In this document: positions 1 through 7,162 of the stretch, piece by piece
Layout of the letters: each line of letters begins with the position of its first letter
How positions within the stretch are numbered: position 1 is the stretch's first letter
Assembly (NCBI GenBank): GCA_964636675.1
Contig: CAZWUO010000066.1
Location: 1-16,798, forward strand
Direction of reading: 5' to 3'
DNA from: JALUUH01 sp964636675
Lineage (GTDB): Bacteria > Pseudomonadota > Gammaproteobacteria > S012-40
DNA: 16,798 nt
The notes under the pieces: generated by a model
What the model was told of the DNA's origin: nothing
Seen by the model: the letters and a program-made list of their open reading frames with translations, nothing else
Databases searched by the model: none
Position numbers and translations under genes: made by a program

Positions 1-16
1 AATTAACTATGAAAAC

Positions 17-70
17 TCTCTAAAGAAAGTGTCCGGTTGGAGTTGACCAGAACAGCCTGCGGCATCATTC
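17..70. mobile_element. Possible insertion-sequence terminus at window edge
   Basis: The IS110 reading frame to its right stops matching its family abruptly at about position 70, just after the codons for a conserved Pro-Gln. The sequence to the left, read on the minus strand, begins TGTTCTGGTCAACTCC and has the look of an IS3-type terminal repeat, starting with TG and lying next to a junction. The body of any such element would lie outside the window, so neither a transposase nor a target duplication can be seen. This is an impression from sequence style only. Confidence 0.25.
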
Positions 71-301
71 TTGTGGACTCATTAACCGTACCGTATGCCC
101 GAGCTTGGTTAGCTCGCGCGACCAATAGTGCGAACTACCGCAAGCTTCTATCCCTATCAAACACGGCTTTAACTTTACAAAGAATCCTAACAATTTGGAG
201 CGTTTTAGCTGACTTTGACAGACTAACTTCTCATTTTCATCAACAGCATATATTTGAAAAACATTCTTTGCTAAATCAATACCGCACGTTACTCTATTCA
301 T
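65..301 (-). pseudogene. IS110-family transposase, N-terminal fragment
   Basis: The 78 residues match the N-terminal RuvC-like (DEDD) catalytic domain of IS110-family recombinases. The first catalytic Asp is in CGIDLAKNVFQ (D9), and GIEACGSSHYWSREL (about residues 50-64) is the second conserved block, which holds a catalytic Glu. The frame ends right after VRLMSPQ, where full-length members of about 330-400 residues continue with FVKPYVK and then the C-terminal DUF (Tnp_20) domain with its catalytic Ser. About three quarters of the protein is therefore missing and this copy cannot recombine DNA. A separate C-terminal IS110 piece lies at 11589-11774, but nothing shows that the two were one element. 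Confidence 0.85.
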
Positions 302-433
302 GATGGACTCCTAACTATTAACTGAATTTGATTAACCTTCATCTTTCAGTTTGGCTCATTTGAAGCCGTTTTGTTAGTGAGTCCATCCCATTGCCCTACT
401 TATCACAAAAAATATTGGTTTTATTTAATAATC
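302..433 (-). other. Structured non-coding leader of the IS110 remnant
   Basis: This stretch lies directly upstream of the IS110 start codon and has no convincing gene. It contains a long inverted repeat: ATGGACTCCTAAC at 303-315 pairs with 373-386 (13 bp with a one-base bulge), and a nested CTTCA/TGAAG pair lies inside the loop. In IS110-group elements such as IS621 the non-coding end upstream of the recombinase encodes the bridge RNA that guides insertion. The position and folding fit a remnant of such an RNA, but I cannot identify the target-binding or donor-binding loops, so this assignment is inference. Confidence 0.3.
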
Positions 434-525
434 CTAGAATCCGCAGTTGGACGGCATGCAGAGTGCGCCATGGCCTGCAAACTTTCAACCTTGTCAGGAA
501 GGGTTTTTTCAGCCGTTGTCCAACT
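434..525. repeat. Inverted-repeat element, copy A (MITE-like)
   Basis: The left end starts CTAGAATCCGCAGTTGGACG. The inner part AGTTGGACGGC (445-455) is mirrored by GCCGTTGTCCAACT (512-525) with a three-base interruption, giving a roughly 92-bp element with imperfect terminal repeats. The leftmost 34 bases (434-467) recur with two substitutions on the opposite strand at 10287-10320, inside the broken hipA. It has no coding capacity. It sits between the IS110 leader and the end of the PfkB kinase gene. Confidence 0.55.
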
Positions 526-568
526 AATACAGGCCCTGCCGCTACTCTGGGTTATAGATTGGAAAAAA

Positions 569-1513
569 CTAGCCAATAACGGGGAATTTTTCCCCAAAGG
601 TTTTTTGGTAACGCACAGCGAACTCCGTCTGGGTAAAAGAATGGTTTTGCGGGCCATGAGTTTCTATTTTTATTGCGCCGCATAATGAGGCGATTCTTCC
701 GGTGATTTCCCAGTCTAAATCATTCATGAGACCAAAAATTATTCCGGCTCGATAGGCATCACCACAGCCAGTGGGGTCGCTTAATTCACTGGTGGCCGCT
801 GCAGGAATTTCATGGCGGTGTTTATTTGTGTAAATATGTGAGCCTTCTCCCCCGAGCGTTACGATATAAGCTTCAACTCGTTCAGCGATTTCATGTGGGC
901 TTAATCCCGTGCGCTGTTGCAGCATTTCCGCCTCATAGTCGTTAACCGTTACCCAGGTCGCTTGGTCTATAAAGCGGATTAAGTCTTTACCATCAAACAT
1001 AGGCATGCCTTGGCCGGGGTCAAAAATAAACGGAATATTGGCTTCTTTAAATTGCCGTGCGTGTTGAATCATACCATCGCGGCCATCCGGCGATACGATT
1101 CCAATCTCAACATCTTTAGCATCAGAGACGTTATTCTCGTGAGAAAAGCCCATGGCGCCGGGATGAAATGCGGTAATTTGATTGTCATCCAGGTCGGTTG
1201 TAATAAATGCTTGGCCGGTATAGGTTTTGTCGATTTTTTTAATATGCGTGCTGCTGATGCCGCACTTTTCCATCCATTGTGCATAGCTGTCAAAGTCTTG
1301 ACCGACGGTGGCCATGGGTAAGGGTTTGCCGCCGAGTAAGTTGAGATTATAGGCGATATTACCGGCGCAGCCGCCAAACTCTCTGCGCATTTCGGGCACC
1401 AGAAACGAGACATTAATCATATGCGTTTTATCCGCCAGAATATGATTTTTGAATTGATCGGGAAATACCATTACGGTATCAAATGCGTAAGATCCACAAA
1501 TTAGTGCAGTCAT
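569..1513 (-). CDS. PfkB-family carbohydrate/nucleoside kinase
   Basis: This 314-residue protein has the full ribokinase/PfkB layout. The N-terminal substrate-side glycine motif is FGGCAGNIAYNL (46-57) and the C-terminal ATP-site signature is DPTGCGD (246-252), whose last Asp is the usual catalytic base. Family members phosphorylate sugars or nucleosides with ATP in the cytoplasm. The overall look is closest to proteins annotated adenosine kinase or sugar kinase, but the substrate cannot be read from the sequence. AGGA lies a suitable distance upstream of the ATG. It is the last gene of the minus-strand run that starts at the glycine riboswitch, 92 bases after dgkA, so it may share that transcript or have its own promoter in the gap. 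Confidence 0.85.
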   Translation of the reverse strand: MTALICGSYAFDTVMVFPDQFKNHILADKTHMINVSFLVPEMRREFGGCAGNIAYNLNLLGGKPLPMATVGQDFDSYAQWMEKCGISSTHIKKIDKTYTGQAFITTDLDDNQITAFHPGAMGFSHENNVSDAKDVEIGIVSPDGRDGMIQHARQFKEANIPFIFDPGQGMPMFDGKDLIRFIDQATWVTVNDYEAEMLQQRTGLSPHEIAERVEAYIVTLGGEGSHIYTNKHRHEIPAAATSELSDPTGCGDAYRAGIIFGLMNDLDWEITGRIASLCGAIKIETHGPQNHSFTQTEFAVRYQKTFGEKFPVIG

Positions 1514-1543
1514 AATTTTCCTAATGAATGAAATAAAGTTGAG

Positions 1544-1559
1544 ATCCTGTAAGCAGGAT
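1544..1559. other. Small hairpin between dgkA and the PfkB kinase gene
   Basis: ATCCTG (1544-1549) and CAGGAT (1554-1559) form a perfect 6-bp stem with a 4-base loop. On the minus strand no clear U-run follows, so it is not a convincing intrinsic terminator. It could slow or process the transcript between the two genes. Confidence 0.3.
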
Positions 1560-1605
1560 TACTTGCAGGAATATTTACGTGAAAAATATTTTTATGTAGA
1601 TGCGT

Positions 1606-1965
1606 TTACCCAAAAAGAACCAAGCCCCAGATAACGACGACCAGCAACATCGACAACATGACAGCGGCTGATGCAATATCTTTTGCTCGCCCGGATAGCT
1701 CATGTTGTTCTGTACCAATACGGTCAACCACTGCTTCAATGGCAGAGTTAAGTAATTCTACAATTAAAACGAGGATCAGGCTGCCTAGCAGTAAAGCTCT
1801 TTGTGTGCCGGTATCCCCTAACAATAGCCCTAAAGGAGCGAGAATACAAAAAATAATCAGCTCTTGACGAAAGGCTTCTTCGTTTTTATACGCGGCGGTT
1901 AAACCTTTCCAAGAATAGCCCGCAGCGTCGATGAATCTGAGTAAACCTCGATTATTATCGGCCAT
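1606..1965 (-). CDS. dgkA: Diacylglycerol kinase, DgkA type
   Basis: DgkA is a small inner-membrane enzyme that phosphorylates diacylglycerol to phosphatidate with ATP, recycling lipid released when membrane-derived glycans are modified. The 119-residue length is standard. The signature runs from VELLNSAIEAVVDRIG (69-84) into HELSGRAKDIASAAV; E70 and E77 correspond to the catalytic and Mg-binding glutamates of the family. Three hydrophobic segments (about 35-52, 56-75 and 97-117) match the trimeric fold with three helices per subunit. Its start overlaps the end of gcvPB by 11 bases and lacks a clear ribosome binding site, which suggests translational coupling to gcvPB. A lipid kinase at the end of a glycine-cleavage operon is unusual. 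Confidence 0.95.
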   Translation of the reverse strand: MADNNRGLLRFIDAAGYSWKGLTAAYKNEEAFRQELIIFCILAPLGLLLGDTGTQRALLLGSLILVLIVELLNSAIEAVVDRIGTEQHELSGRAKDIASAAVMLSMLLVVVIWGLVLFG

Positions 1966-3418
1966 TATGGTCTTTATTCGGCCAGCATAAATCTAATTGC
2001 TTGGCCGCGCGAACTTCATCCAAACGGCGCACAGGCATCGTTTGCGGCGCCTGAGTTACTTTTTCGGGTGTGTGTTCGGCTTCCTTTTGAATACTCGCCA
2101 TTGCTGCTACAAAGGCATCTAATACGTCTTTGCTTTCAGTTTCCGTAGGTTCAATAAGTAAACACTCGGGAACTAATAATGGGAAATAGGTCGTTGGTGC
2201 ATGGTAACCGAGGTCTAGCAAGCGTTTAGCAAAATCTAAGGTGGTTACCTTGAGATCTTTAGCCTGTTTTTTTAAGGTAACGATAAATTCATGGGTGGCG
2301 CGTCGATTGGGAAATGCAAGTTCAAACCCCGCGTGTTGTAACATTTTCATCATGTAATTTGCATTCAGCGTGGAGTATTCCGCGACGCGAACCATGCCTT
2401 CTTTGCCGAGCATGCGGGCATAAATATAAGCGCGTAACAAAATACCTGCGTTGCCCGCAAAAGCAGATAAACGTCCCATGGTTTGCGGCATATCTTGTTC
2501 ATCAAAAAGTCGATAAGTGTCCCCTTCTTTGCCCACTACCGGCACCGGTAAATAAGGTCGTAAACGTTCATTGACCCCAACCGGGCCAGATCCGGGGCCA
2601 CCACCACCGTGTGGGGTAGAAAAAGTTTTATGTAAATTCATATGAATAACATCAAAGCCCATGTCACCCGGTCGCACTTTACCGAGTATGGCGTTTAAAT
2701 TTGCGCCATCGTAATACAATAAACCTCCGGCAGTGTGTACGAGTTCGGCGATTTCTTTGATGCGGCGCTCAAAGACGCCGAGGGTTGAAGGATTGGTCAG
2801 CATAAGCCCTGCGGTTTGCGGCCCTACTGCAGCCTTTAAGGCGGCAAAATCAACATCACCGTTATGGTCGGTCGGTATTTCTTTAACCTTGTAGCCGCAC
2901 ATCACCGCGGTCGCAGGGTTGGTTCCGTGAGCCGCATCGGGAATAAGAATCTCATTACGTGCGTGGTCATTACGTGCGTCATGGTAGGCGCGAATCATCG
3001 CGATGCCCGCAAACTCTCCTTGTGCCCCGGCCATCGGCGCGAGGGAAACCGCTTGCATGCCGGTAACTTCTTTTAACATCTCTTGCAATTCGTGCATGCA
3101 GGCTAAAAAACCTTGGCCGAGTGACGCATCAGACTTTGGGTGGCGTGACAAAAACCCCGGTAGCATGGCAAGTGTATTACACGCTCGTGGATTGTATTTC
3201 ATGGTGCACGAACCCAGGGGGTAGAAGTGGGTGTCGATAGAAAAGTTTTTTTGCGACAATTGTGTGTAATGGCGCACGGCCTGAAGCTCTGAAACCTCCG
3301 GTAGGTAGGCGCGTTTTTTGCGCCGAAGACTTTGTGGAATATCTTCCAGCGAACCGGTAGTCGATACACTTTGCGCCTGGTTGACGCGCCCACTAATAGC
3401 TTGTTCGTATATGATCAT
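1955..3418 (-). CDS. gcvPB: Glycine dehydrogenase (decarboxylating) subunit 2
   Basis: This is the PLP-bearing half of the P protein. With GcvPA it decarboxylates glycine and passes the aminomethyl group to the lipoyl arm of GcvH. The 487 residues match the usual length of the split subunit. The PLP lysine is K264 in NLHKTFSTPHGGGGPG, followed by the glycine-rich loop. DAAHGTNPATA (161-171) and the conserved YYDGANLNAI (235-244) are also present, as is the N-terminal FYPLGSCTMKYNPR block (65-78). It follows gcvPA after a 121-base gap that holds an inverted-repeat element, and it overlaps dgkA at its 3' end. The region before the ATG has only a weak Shine-Dalgarno sequence. Confidence 0.97.
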   Translation of the reverse strand: MIIYEQAISGRVNQAQSVSTTGSLEDIPQSLRRKKRAYLPEVSELQAVRHYTQLSQKNFSIDTHFYPLGSCTMKYNPRACNTLAMLPGFLSRHPKSDASLGQGFLACMHELQEMLKEVTGMQAVSLAPMAGAQGEFAGIAMIRAYHDARNDHARNEILIPDAAHGTNPATAVMCGYKVKEIPTDHNGDVDFAALKAAVGPQTAGLMLTNPSTLGVFERRIKEIAELVHTAGGLLYYDGANLNAILGKVRPGDMGFDVIHMNLHKTFSTPHGGGGPGSGPVGVNERLRPYLPVPVVGKEGDTYRLFDEQDMPQTMGRLSAFAGNAGILLRAYIYARMLGKEGMVRVAEYSTLNANYMMKMLQHAGFELAFPNRRATHEFIVTLKKQAKDLKVTTLDFAKRLLDLGYHAPTTYFPLLVPECLLIEPTETESKDVLDAFVAAMASIQKEAEHTPEKVTQAPQTMPVRRLDEVRAAKQLDLCWPNKDHNGR

Positions 3419-3441
3419 GGTATGTTCACTTATTAATGCTT

Positions 3442-3523
3442 AGGAGGCCTCTGATTAAGTCATCTAGCGAGCGTAAGCTGCGTTAAATTGAAACTCACTA
3501 TCTCACTTAATCAGAGGCCCCCT
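3442..3523. repeat. 82-bp inverted-repeat element between gcvPA and gcvPB
   Basis: GGCCTCTGATTAAGT at 3446-3460 is matched exactly by its reverse complement at 3505-3519. The arms extend to 19 bp with one mismatch (3442-3460 and 3505-3523), enclosing 44 bases without coding potential. The terminal repeats and size suggest a MITE or similar non-autonomous insertion inside the operon; no certain target duplication is visible. In the gcv mRNA it would fold as one long hairpin. There is no U-tract after the stem on the minus strand, so it is unlikely to act as an ordinary terminator. Confidence 0.6.
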
Positions 3524-3539
3524 TGGTTTATCAGCGCGG

Positions 3540-4907
3540 TTATCCGGCTGGATTGCTCATTGCTGTGGTCAGCTGTTGAGTAAAAAACTCAATTTCGCTT
3601 AAGCTGCGTTTTTCTGTGGCGCATACGAGTATGGCATTACCGAGTTCAGGATAATCTGCTTGCAAGCTAATTCCGCCGACAATATTTTTTGCAGCGAGTT
3701 TTTTTAACAAGCGGTTACTATCGCTGTCTATGCGAATAACCGTTTCATGAAAAAAGGCTTGATCGAAGACCCGTGTTATAGATTTGTTATGCGTCAGTTT
3801 GTCGAGTAGCGTCACGGTATTTGCGTGACTGGCGATGGCGGTTTTTTTCAACCCGTCGGGACCCATAATCGCCATATAAATAGTTGCGGCAGTCACCATC
3901 AAACCTTGGTTAGTGCAAATATTTGACGTGGCTTTAGAGCGTCGAATATGTTGTTCTCGTGCTTGCAAGGTCAAGGTAAAGCCCGGTTTTCCATCGAGGT
4001 CTATGGTGCGCCCAACAATCCGTCCTGGCATTTGCCGAACCAAGCCTTGTTTGCAGGTTAAAAAACCAAAATATGGCCCGCCGGATGACATCGGAATACC
4101 TAAGGGTTGTCCTTCGCCACAGGCGATATCCGCACCTTTTTCTCCCCATTCACCGGGGGGGGTTAATACCGCGAGACTTAGCGGATTAACCACCGCGATA
4201 ACCAACGCGCCATGAGCGTGTGCCCAGTCGGTGAGTTCATTAACATTTTCTAAGATGCCAAAATAATTCGGCAGAGGAATAACCACCGCAGTAATGTCGC
4301 CGGGGTCTGTCGGTAAGCGACTAATATCGATCTGGCCTTTTTGAATATCAAAATCGATTTCCTCGATTTGGATGCCTTGATTTTTTACCAGTGTGTGAGT
4401 AACTTTGCGGTAAACCGGATCCACCGTGCGGGGGATTAGGATGCGTTTAGACTTAGATTTTCGATTGGCACGAACCGCCATAAGTGTCGCTTCCGCAAGC
4501 GCCGACGCGCCATCATAAAGAGAAGCGTTAGAAGTATCCAAACATGTTAAATGCGCCATCATGGACTGATACTCATAGATCAGTTGCAAAGTACCTTGGC
4601 TGGCTTCTGCTTGATACGGCGTATATGCGCTGTAAAATTCACCGCGTGTTGCAATCTCCCATACGGCGGCAGGAATATGATGGTCATAGGATCCGCCCCC
4701 CGCGAAACAAAGAGGCACAGCATCTTGATTTGCGCGTTTGTGCATTAAGCGGGTGATTTCCATTTCACTCAGTTGCGCGGGAACATTTTTGAGCTCTGTG
4801 ATTTTTAGTTCAGCGGGTATTTCATCAAATAATGCTTCAATATTATCGACGCCAATAGTATGAAGCATTGTTTTAACTTCTTGATCAGTATGCGGGATGA
4901 ATGGCAT
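3540..4907 (-). CDS. gcvPA: Glycine dehydrogenase (decarboxylating) subunit 1
   Basis: This is the N-terminal, non-lysine half of the heteromeric P protein of the glycine cleavage system; it pairs with GcvPB. The 455 residues match the usual length of about 440-450. Diagnostic stretches are FAGGGSYDHHIPAAV near residue 68, SAYTPYQAEASQGTLQ near 92, the YDGASALAEA block, and ARE-QHIRRSKATSNICTNQ, which corresponds to the conserved region near the C-terminal third. The start MPFIPHT is typical of the family. A long 199-base gap with palindromic sequence separates it from gcvH, and the ATG has only a weak ribosome binding site. Confidence 0.96.
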   Translation of the reverse strand: MPFIPHTDQEVKTMLHTIGVDNIEALFDEIPAELKITELKNVPAQLSEMEITRLMHKRANQDAVPLCFAGGGSYDHHIPAAVWEIATRGEFYSAYTPYQAEASQGTLQLIYEYQSMMAHLTCLDTSNASLYDGASALAEATLMAVRANRKSKSKRILIPRTVDPVYRKVTHTLVKNQGIQIEEIDFDIQKGQIDISRLPTDPGDITAVVIPLPNYFGILENVNELTDWAHAHGALVIAVVNPLSLAVLTPPGEWGEKGADIACGEGQPLGIPMSSGGPYFGFLTCKQGLVRQMPGRIVGRTIDLDGKPGFTLTLQAREQHIRRSKATSNICTNQGLMVTAATIYMAIMGPDGLKKTAIASHANTVTLLDKLTHNKSITRVFDQAFFHETVIRIDSDSNRLLKKLAAKNIVGGISLQADYPELGNAILVCATEKRSLSEIEFFTQQLTTAMSNPAG

Positions 4908-4943
4908 GTTTATTACTCTATTAATTAGCGAGTGGAGTTAAGG

Positions 4944-5042
4944 GTTGTTGCACCGCTTGCATAATTGGCTGTGCAAGATCTCCCGAGAGGGTGTGGCTAT
5001 CGCACCTCGTTCTGAATGCAAGCAACGCATGCGGTGTTGTAA
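4944..5042. repeat. Imperfect palindromic sequence between gcvH and gcvPA
   Basis: The gap between gcvH and gcvPA carries arms that mirror each other with gaps: GTTGTTGCACCGC plus TTGCAT at about 4944-4962, against ATGCAAGC and GCGGTGTTGTAAC at about 5016-5042. Smaller hairpins are nested within, for example CTTGCA/TGCAAG at 4956-4976. It encodes nothing recognisable. It could be a degraded mobile repeat or a structured mRNA spacer that tunes expression of the downstream subunits. Confidence 0.4.
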
Positions 5043-5067
5043 CAAAAAGTAGAGAGCTATGTTGATC

Positions 5068-5091
5068 AGGCCGAGGGTTTATTATCGGCCT
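5068..5091 (-). other. Hairpin just after gcvH
   Basis: AGGCCGA (5068-5074) and TCGGCCT (5085-5091) form a perfect 7-bp GC-rich stem with a 10-base loop, 15 bases past the gcvH stop. No U-run follows on the minus strand, so full termination is unlikely. Partial termination or protection of the gcvT-gcvH message from 3' decay is possible; the H protein is often needed in excess. Confidence 0.4.
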
Positions 5092-5106
5092 AATGATGAG
5101 TCACTC

Positions 5107-5502
5107 TTATTGTGCTTCTGCTGCCGCAAATTCTGCGTAAGCATCTGCGTCCATTAGCTCATCTAAGTCGGATTTATTGTAGTATTTTACTTTAAAAATC
5201 CAGCCAGCATCGTAGGGGTCAGTATTGATTAGCTCGGGAGTATCGGCAAGCTCTTCATTGGCCTCTAATACTTCACCCGAAAAAGGTGAATATATATCTG
5301 AAGCGGCCTTGACGGATTCAACCACGGCGCAGGCTTCAGCTGCTGCAACGTCTTGGCCAACATCTGGAATTTCAACATATACGAGGTCGCCTAAGAGGCT
5401 TTGCGCGTGATCAGTAATACCGATCGTTGCGGTATCATCGTCACCCAGTTCAATCCATTCGTGTGATTGTGTGTATTTTAAGCCAGAAGGGATAGTGCTC
5501 AT
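5107..5502 (-). CDS. gcvH: Glycine cleavage system H protein
   Basis: GcvH is the small cytoplasmic lipoyl carrier that shuttles the aminomethyl group between the P, T and L proteins. The 131 residues are normal for the family. The lipoylated lysine is K65 in CAVVESVKAASDIYSP, and the N-terminal YTQSHEWI and ITDHAQSLLGDLVYVE blocks are classical. The C-terminal WIFKVK and the acidic tail are also typical. AGAGGA lies about 8 bases before the ATG. It follows gcvT by 57 bases. Confidence 0.97.
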   Translation of the reverse strand: MSTIPSGLKYTQSHEWIELGDDDTATIGITDHAQSLLGDLVYVEIPDVGQDVAAAEACAVVESVKAASDIYSPFSGEVLEANEELADTPELINTDPYDAGWIFKVKYYNKSDLDELMDADAYAEFAAAEAQ

Positions 5503-5559
5503 GGTGTTGTCCTCTTTTACGTATGTTCTATTTTTCAGTAGTGATTAGTTATTATAAAG

Positions 5560-6645
5560 TTAGTTAACACAGGGTTTTCCATTGCGTACAAATATCGGTT
5601 TAACCACGCGAGCGGCTACCTGCTTGTTGCGTATTTCTACTAAACATTTTTTTTCTGTCGCTAAAGGCACTCGTGCGAAGGCAATGGCGTGACCCAGGGT
5701 GGGTGAAAAGGTGCCGCTGGTAATCTCTCCTTCGCCGATGCCTTCAACTATAATTTTTTGATGGTTACGCAATACGCCTTTGCCTTCGAGTACCAAGCCT
5801 ACAAATTTATATTTAGTAGAATTTCTGAGATTTTCCAGTGCTTTTCTACCAATAAAGTCTCTTTCCATAGGTTTCCATGCAATCGTCCACCCGAGACCGG
5901 CCTCCAGTGGGGAGATATCTTCGTCCATATCGGTACCGTATAAATTCATTCCGGCCTCGAGTCTTAAGGTGTCTCGTGAACCCAGGCCACAGGGCTTGAC
6001 GCCGGTTGCGGCGAGCTTGTCCCAGAAAGTGGGGGCATCAGCTGCGGGTAGCAAAATTTCAAAGCCATCCTCGCCGGTGTAACCGGTACGTGCGATAAAA
6101 AAACCTTCATCTGTTGTCGCAAAAAAAGGTTTCAGTGCCTGTGCTTTGGCGCGTAAAGAATCTTGCATGATACTTAATGCTTTATCGCGCGCGGTAGGCC
6201 CTTGCACGGCGATCATGGCGAGTTGATCTTGCACATCTATTTGCACATTGAATGGCTTAGCTTGTTGGGTAATCCAGGCGACATCCTTGTCCCGAGTGCT
6301 CGCATTAACGACGGTGCGGAACCAATCAGCGGACATATGGTAAGTAATTAAGTCGTCAATAACCCCGCCTTTTTCGTTTAGCATACAGCTATATAAGGCT
6401 TTGCCGGGGGTGGCAAGTTTTGCAACGTTATTGGCGAGAAGATATTTTAGAAATGTTTGAACCTGAGGCCCGCGCATATCGATGACGGTCATGTGTGAAA
6501 CGTCAAACATGCCGGCATCGTTGCGGACGTGGTGATGTTCTTCGATTTGCGAGCCGTAGTGAATGGGCATATCCCATCCGGCAAAATCGACCATTTTGCC
6601 ATTCATTTTGACGTGATTCGGGTATAAAGGGGTATGTTTGCCCAT
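5560..6645 (-). CDS. gcvT: Aminomethyltransferase (glycine cleavage T protein)
   Basis: GcvT transfers the methylene group from aminomethyl-lipoyl GcvH to tetrahydrofolate and releases ammonia. The 361-residue length is normal. It shows FAGWDMPIHYGSQIEEH (21-37), MFDVSHM (46-52), the folate-binding and catalytic aspartate region GGVIDDLI (93-100), and the GLGSRDTLRLEAGMNLYGTD block followed by DISPLEAGLGWT. It is the first gene after the glycine riboswitch. The ATG is preceded by CCGGAAGATGATATT, where GGAAG is a plausible ribosome binding site. The leader between the second aptamer and this ATG is about 100 bases. Confidence 0.97.
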   Translation of the reverse strand: MGKHTPLYPNHVKMNGKMVDFAGWDMPIHYGSQIEEHHHVRNDAGMFDVSHMTVIDMRGPQVQTFLKYLLANNVAKLATPGKALYSCMLNEKGGVIDDLITYHMSADWFRTVVNASTRDKDVAWITQQAKPFNVQIDVQDQLAMIAVQGPTARDKALSIMQDSLRAKAQALKPFFATTDEGFFIARTGYTGEDGFEILLPAADAPTFWDKLAATGVKPCGLGSRDTLRLEAGMNLYGTDMDEDISPLEAGLGWTIAWKPMERDFIGRKALENLRNSTKYKFVGLVLEGKGVLRNHQKIIVEGIGEGEITSGTFSPTLGHAIAFARVPLATEKKCLVEIRNKQVAARVVKPIFVRNGKPCVN

Positions 6646-6744
6646 AATATCATCTTCCGGATGTAAGTACGTAAAACACAGCGTGCTATCTCATTGGTTT
6701 TTTAGTGATTAACCTGAGTTAGTGCGCTCATTATGTTTCTTGTA

Positions 6745-6945
6745 CCCCTCTGTCCGTGTACCTGAGAGTTTAGAATGCAGTGTCAACATTCCTCCCCTTC
6801 GGTGGATGCCTAAAACGCTAGCACCTCTCTCCAGAGCCGACGTCACACAGAACTGTGTCTGCTTTCTTATAGTCCATTTGCCTGAGCGATTCCGGGTAAG
6901 TTGCGCCTTCGGCCCCTCACTAAAGAGGTTTCTCCTAAAAGAAGT
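6745..6945 (-). promoter_or_regulatory. Tandem glycine riboswitch (two aptamers)
   Basis: Read on the minus strand, aptamer 1 (about 6945 to 6862) shows AGGAGAAACC, then GGGGCCGAAGGCGCAA, then CGCTCAGGCAAATGGAC, closed by a stem of CTTCTTTTA with TATAAGAAAG. Aptamer 2 (about 6838 to 6745) shows GCTCTGGAGAGAGG, CACCGAAGGGGAGG, and ACTCTCAGGTACACGGACAG, with CTCTG/CAGAG closing it. These are the conserved cores of the gcvT riboswitch family, in the usual two-aptamer arrangement with a short linker. It lies in the leader of the glycine cleavage operon and would switch it on when glycine is plentiful. I see no intrinsic terminator between aptamer 2 and gcvT, so control may act at ribosome binding. 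Confidence 0.95.
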
Positions 6946-6961
6946 TAGCGTCGAAAGCGGA

Positions 6962-6990
6962 ATCATACCGGGTACAGCCTAAAAATCCAA
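6962..6990 (-). promoter_or_regulatory. Sigma70-like promoter of the gcv operon
   Basis: On the minus strand, TTGGAT (6990-6985) and TATGAT (6967-6962) are separated by exactly 17 bases, matching four and five of the six consensus positions. Transcription would begin near 6955, just before the first riboswitch aptamer, which is where a riboswitch promoter is expected. Confidence 0.7.
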
Positions 6991-7162
6991 ATGATTACTT
7001 TATTTCTTGGGCATTGCTGGGGTACAGGGCCTGAGTTATTGTCTGGCCTTGCGTTTCTGCCATTGTACTTATTCATCCGCAACCCGGAGGGCTGGGCCGC
7101 TTTTTCCGTCCTACTGCGTTGTCAGTTGCTTAAGTAGAGTAACGACACGGCACTTCTTCCGC

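Noticed and set aside
434..525. GTTGGAC and GTCCAAC as attC core sites
   Set aside because: They occur in the opposite order from a real attC site (GTT first, AAC last) and are better explained as terminal repeats.
371..685. Plus-strand frame of 104 codons over the IS110 leader and the kinase gene end
   Set aside because: It covers non-coding repeats and the antisense of the PfkB kinase; no domain is visible.
1544..1559. Hairpin as an intrinsic terminator after dgkA
   Set aside because: The stem is only 6 bp and no U-run follows on the minus strand.
6709..6982. Open frames of 85-86 codons on both strands upstream of gcvT
   Set aside because: They translate the conserved glycine riboswitch sequence and show no protein family; the RNA explains the conservation.
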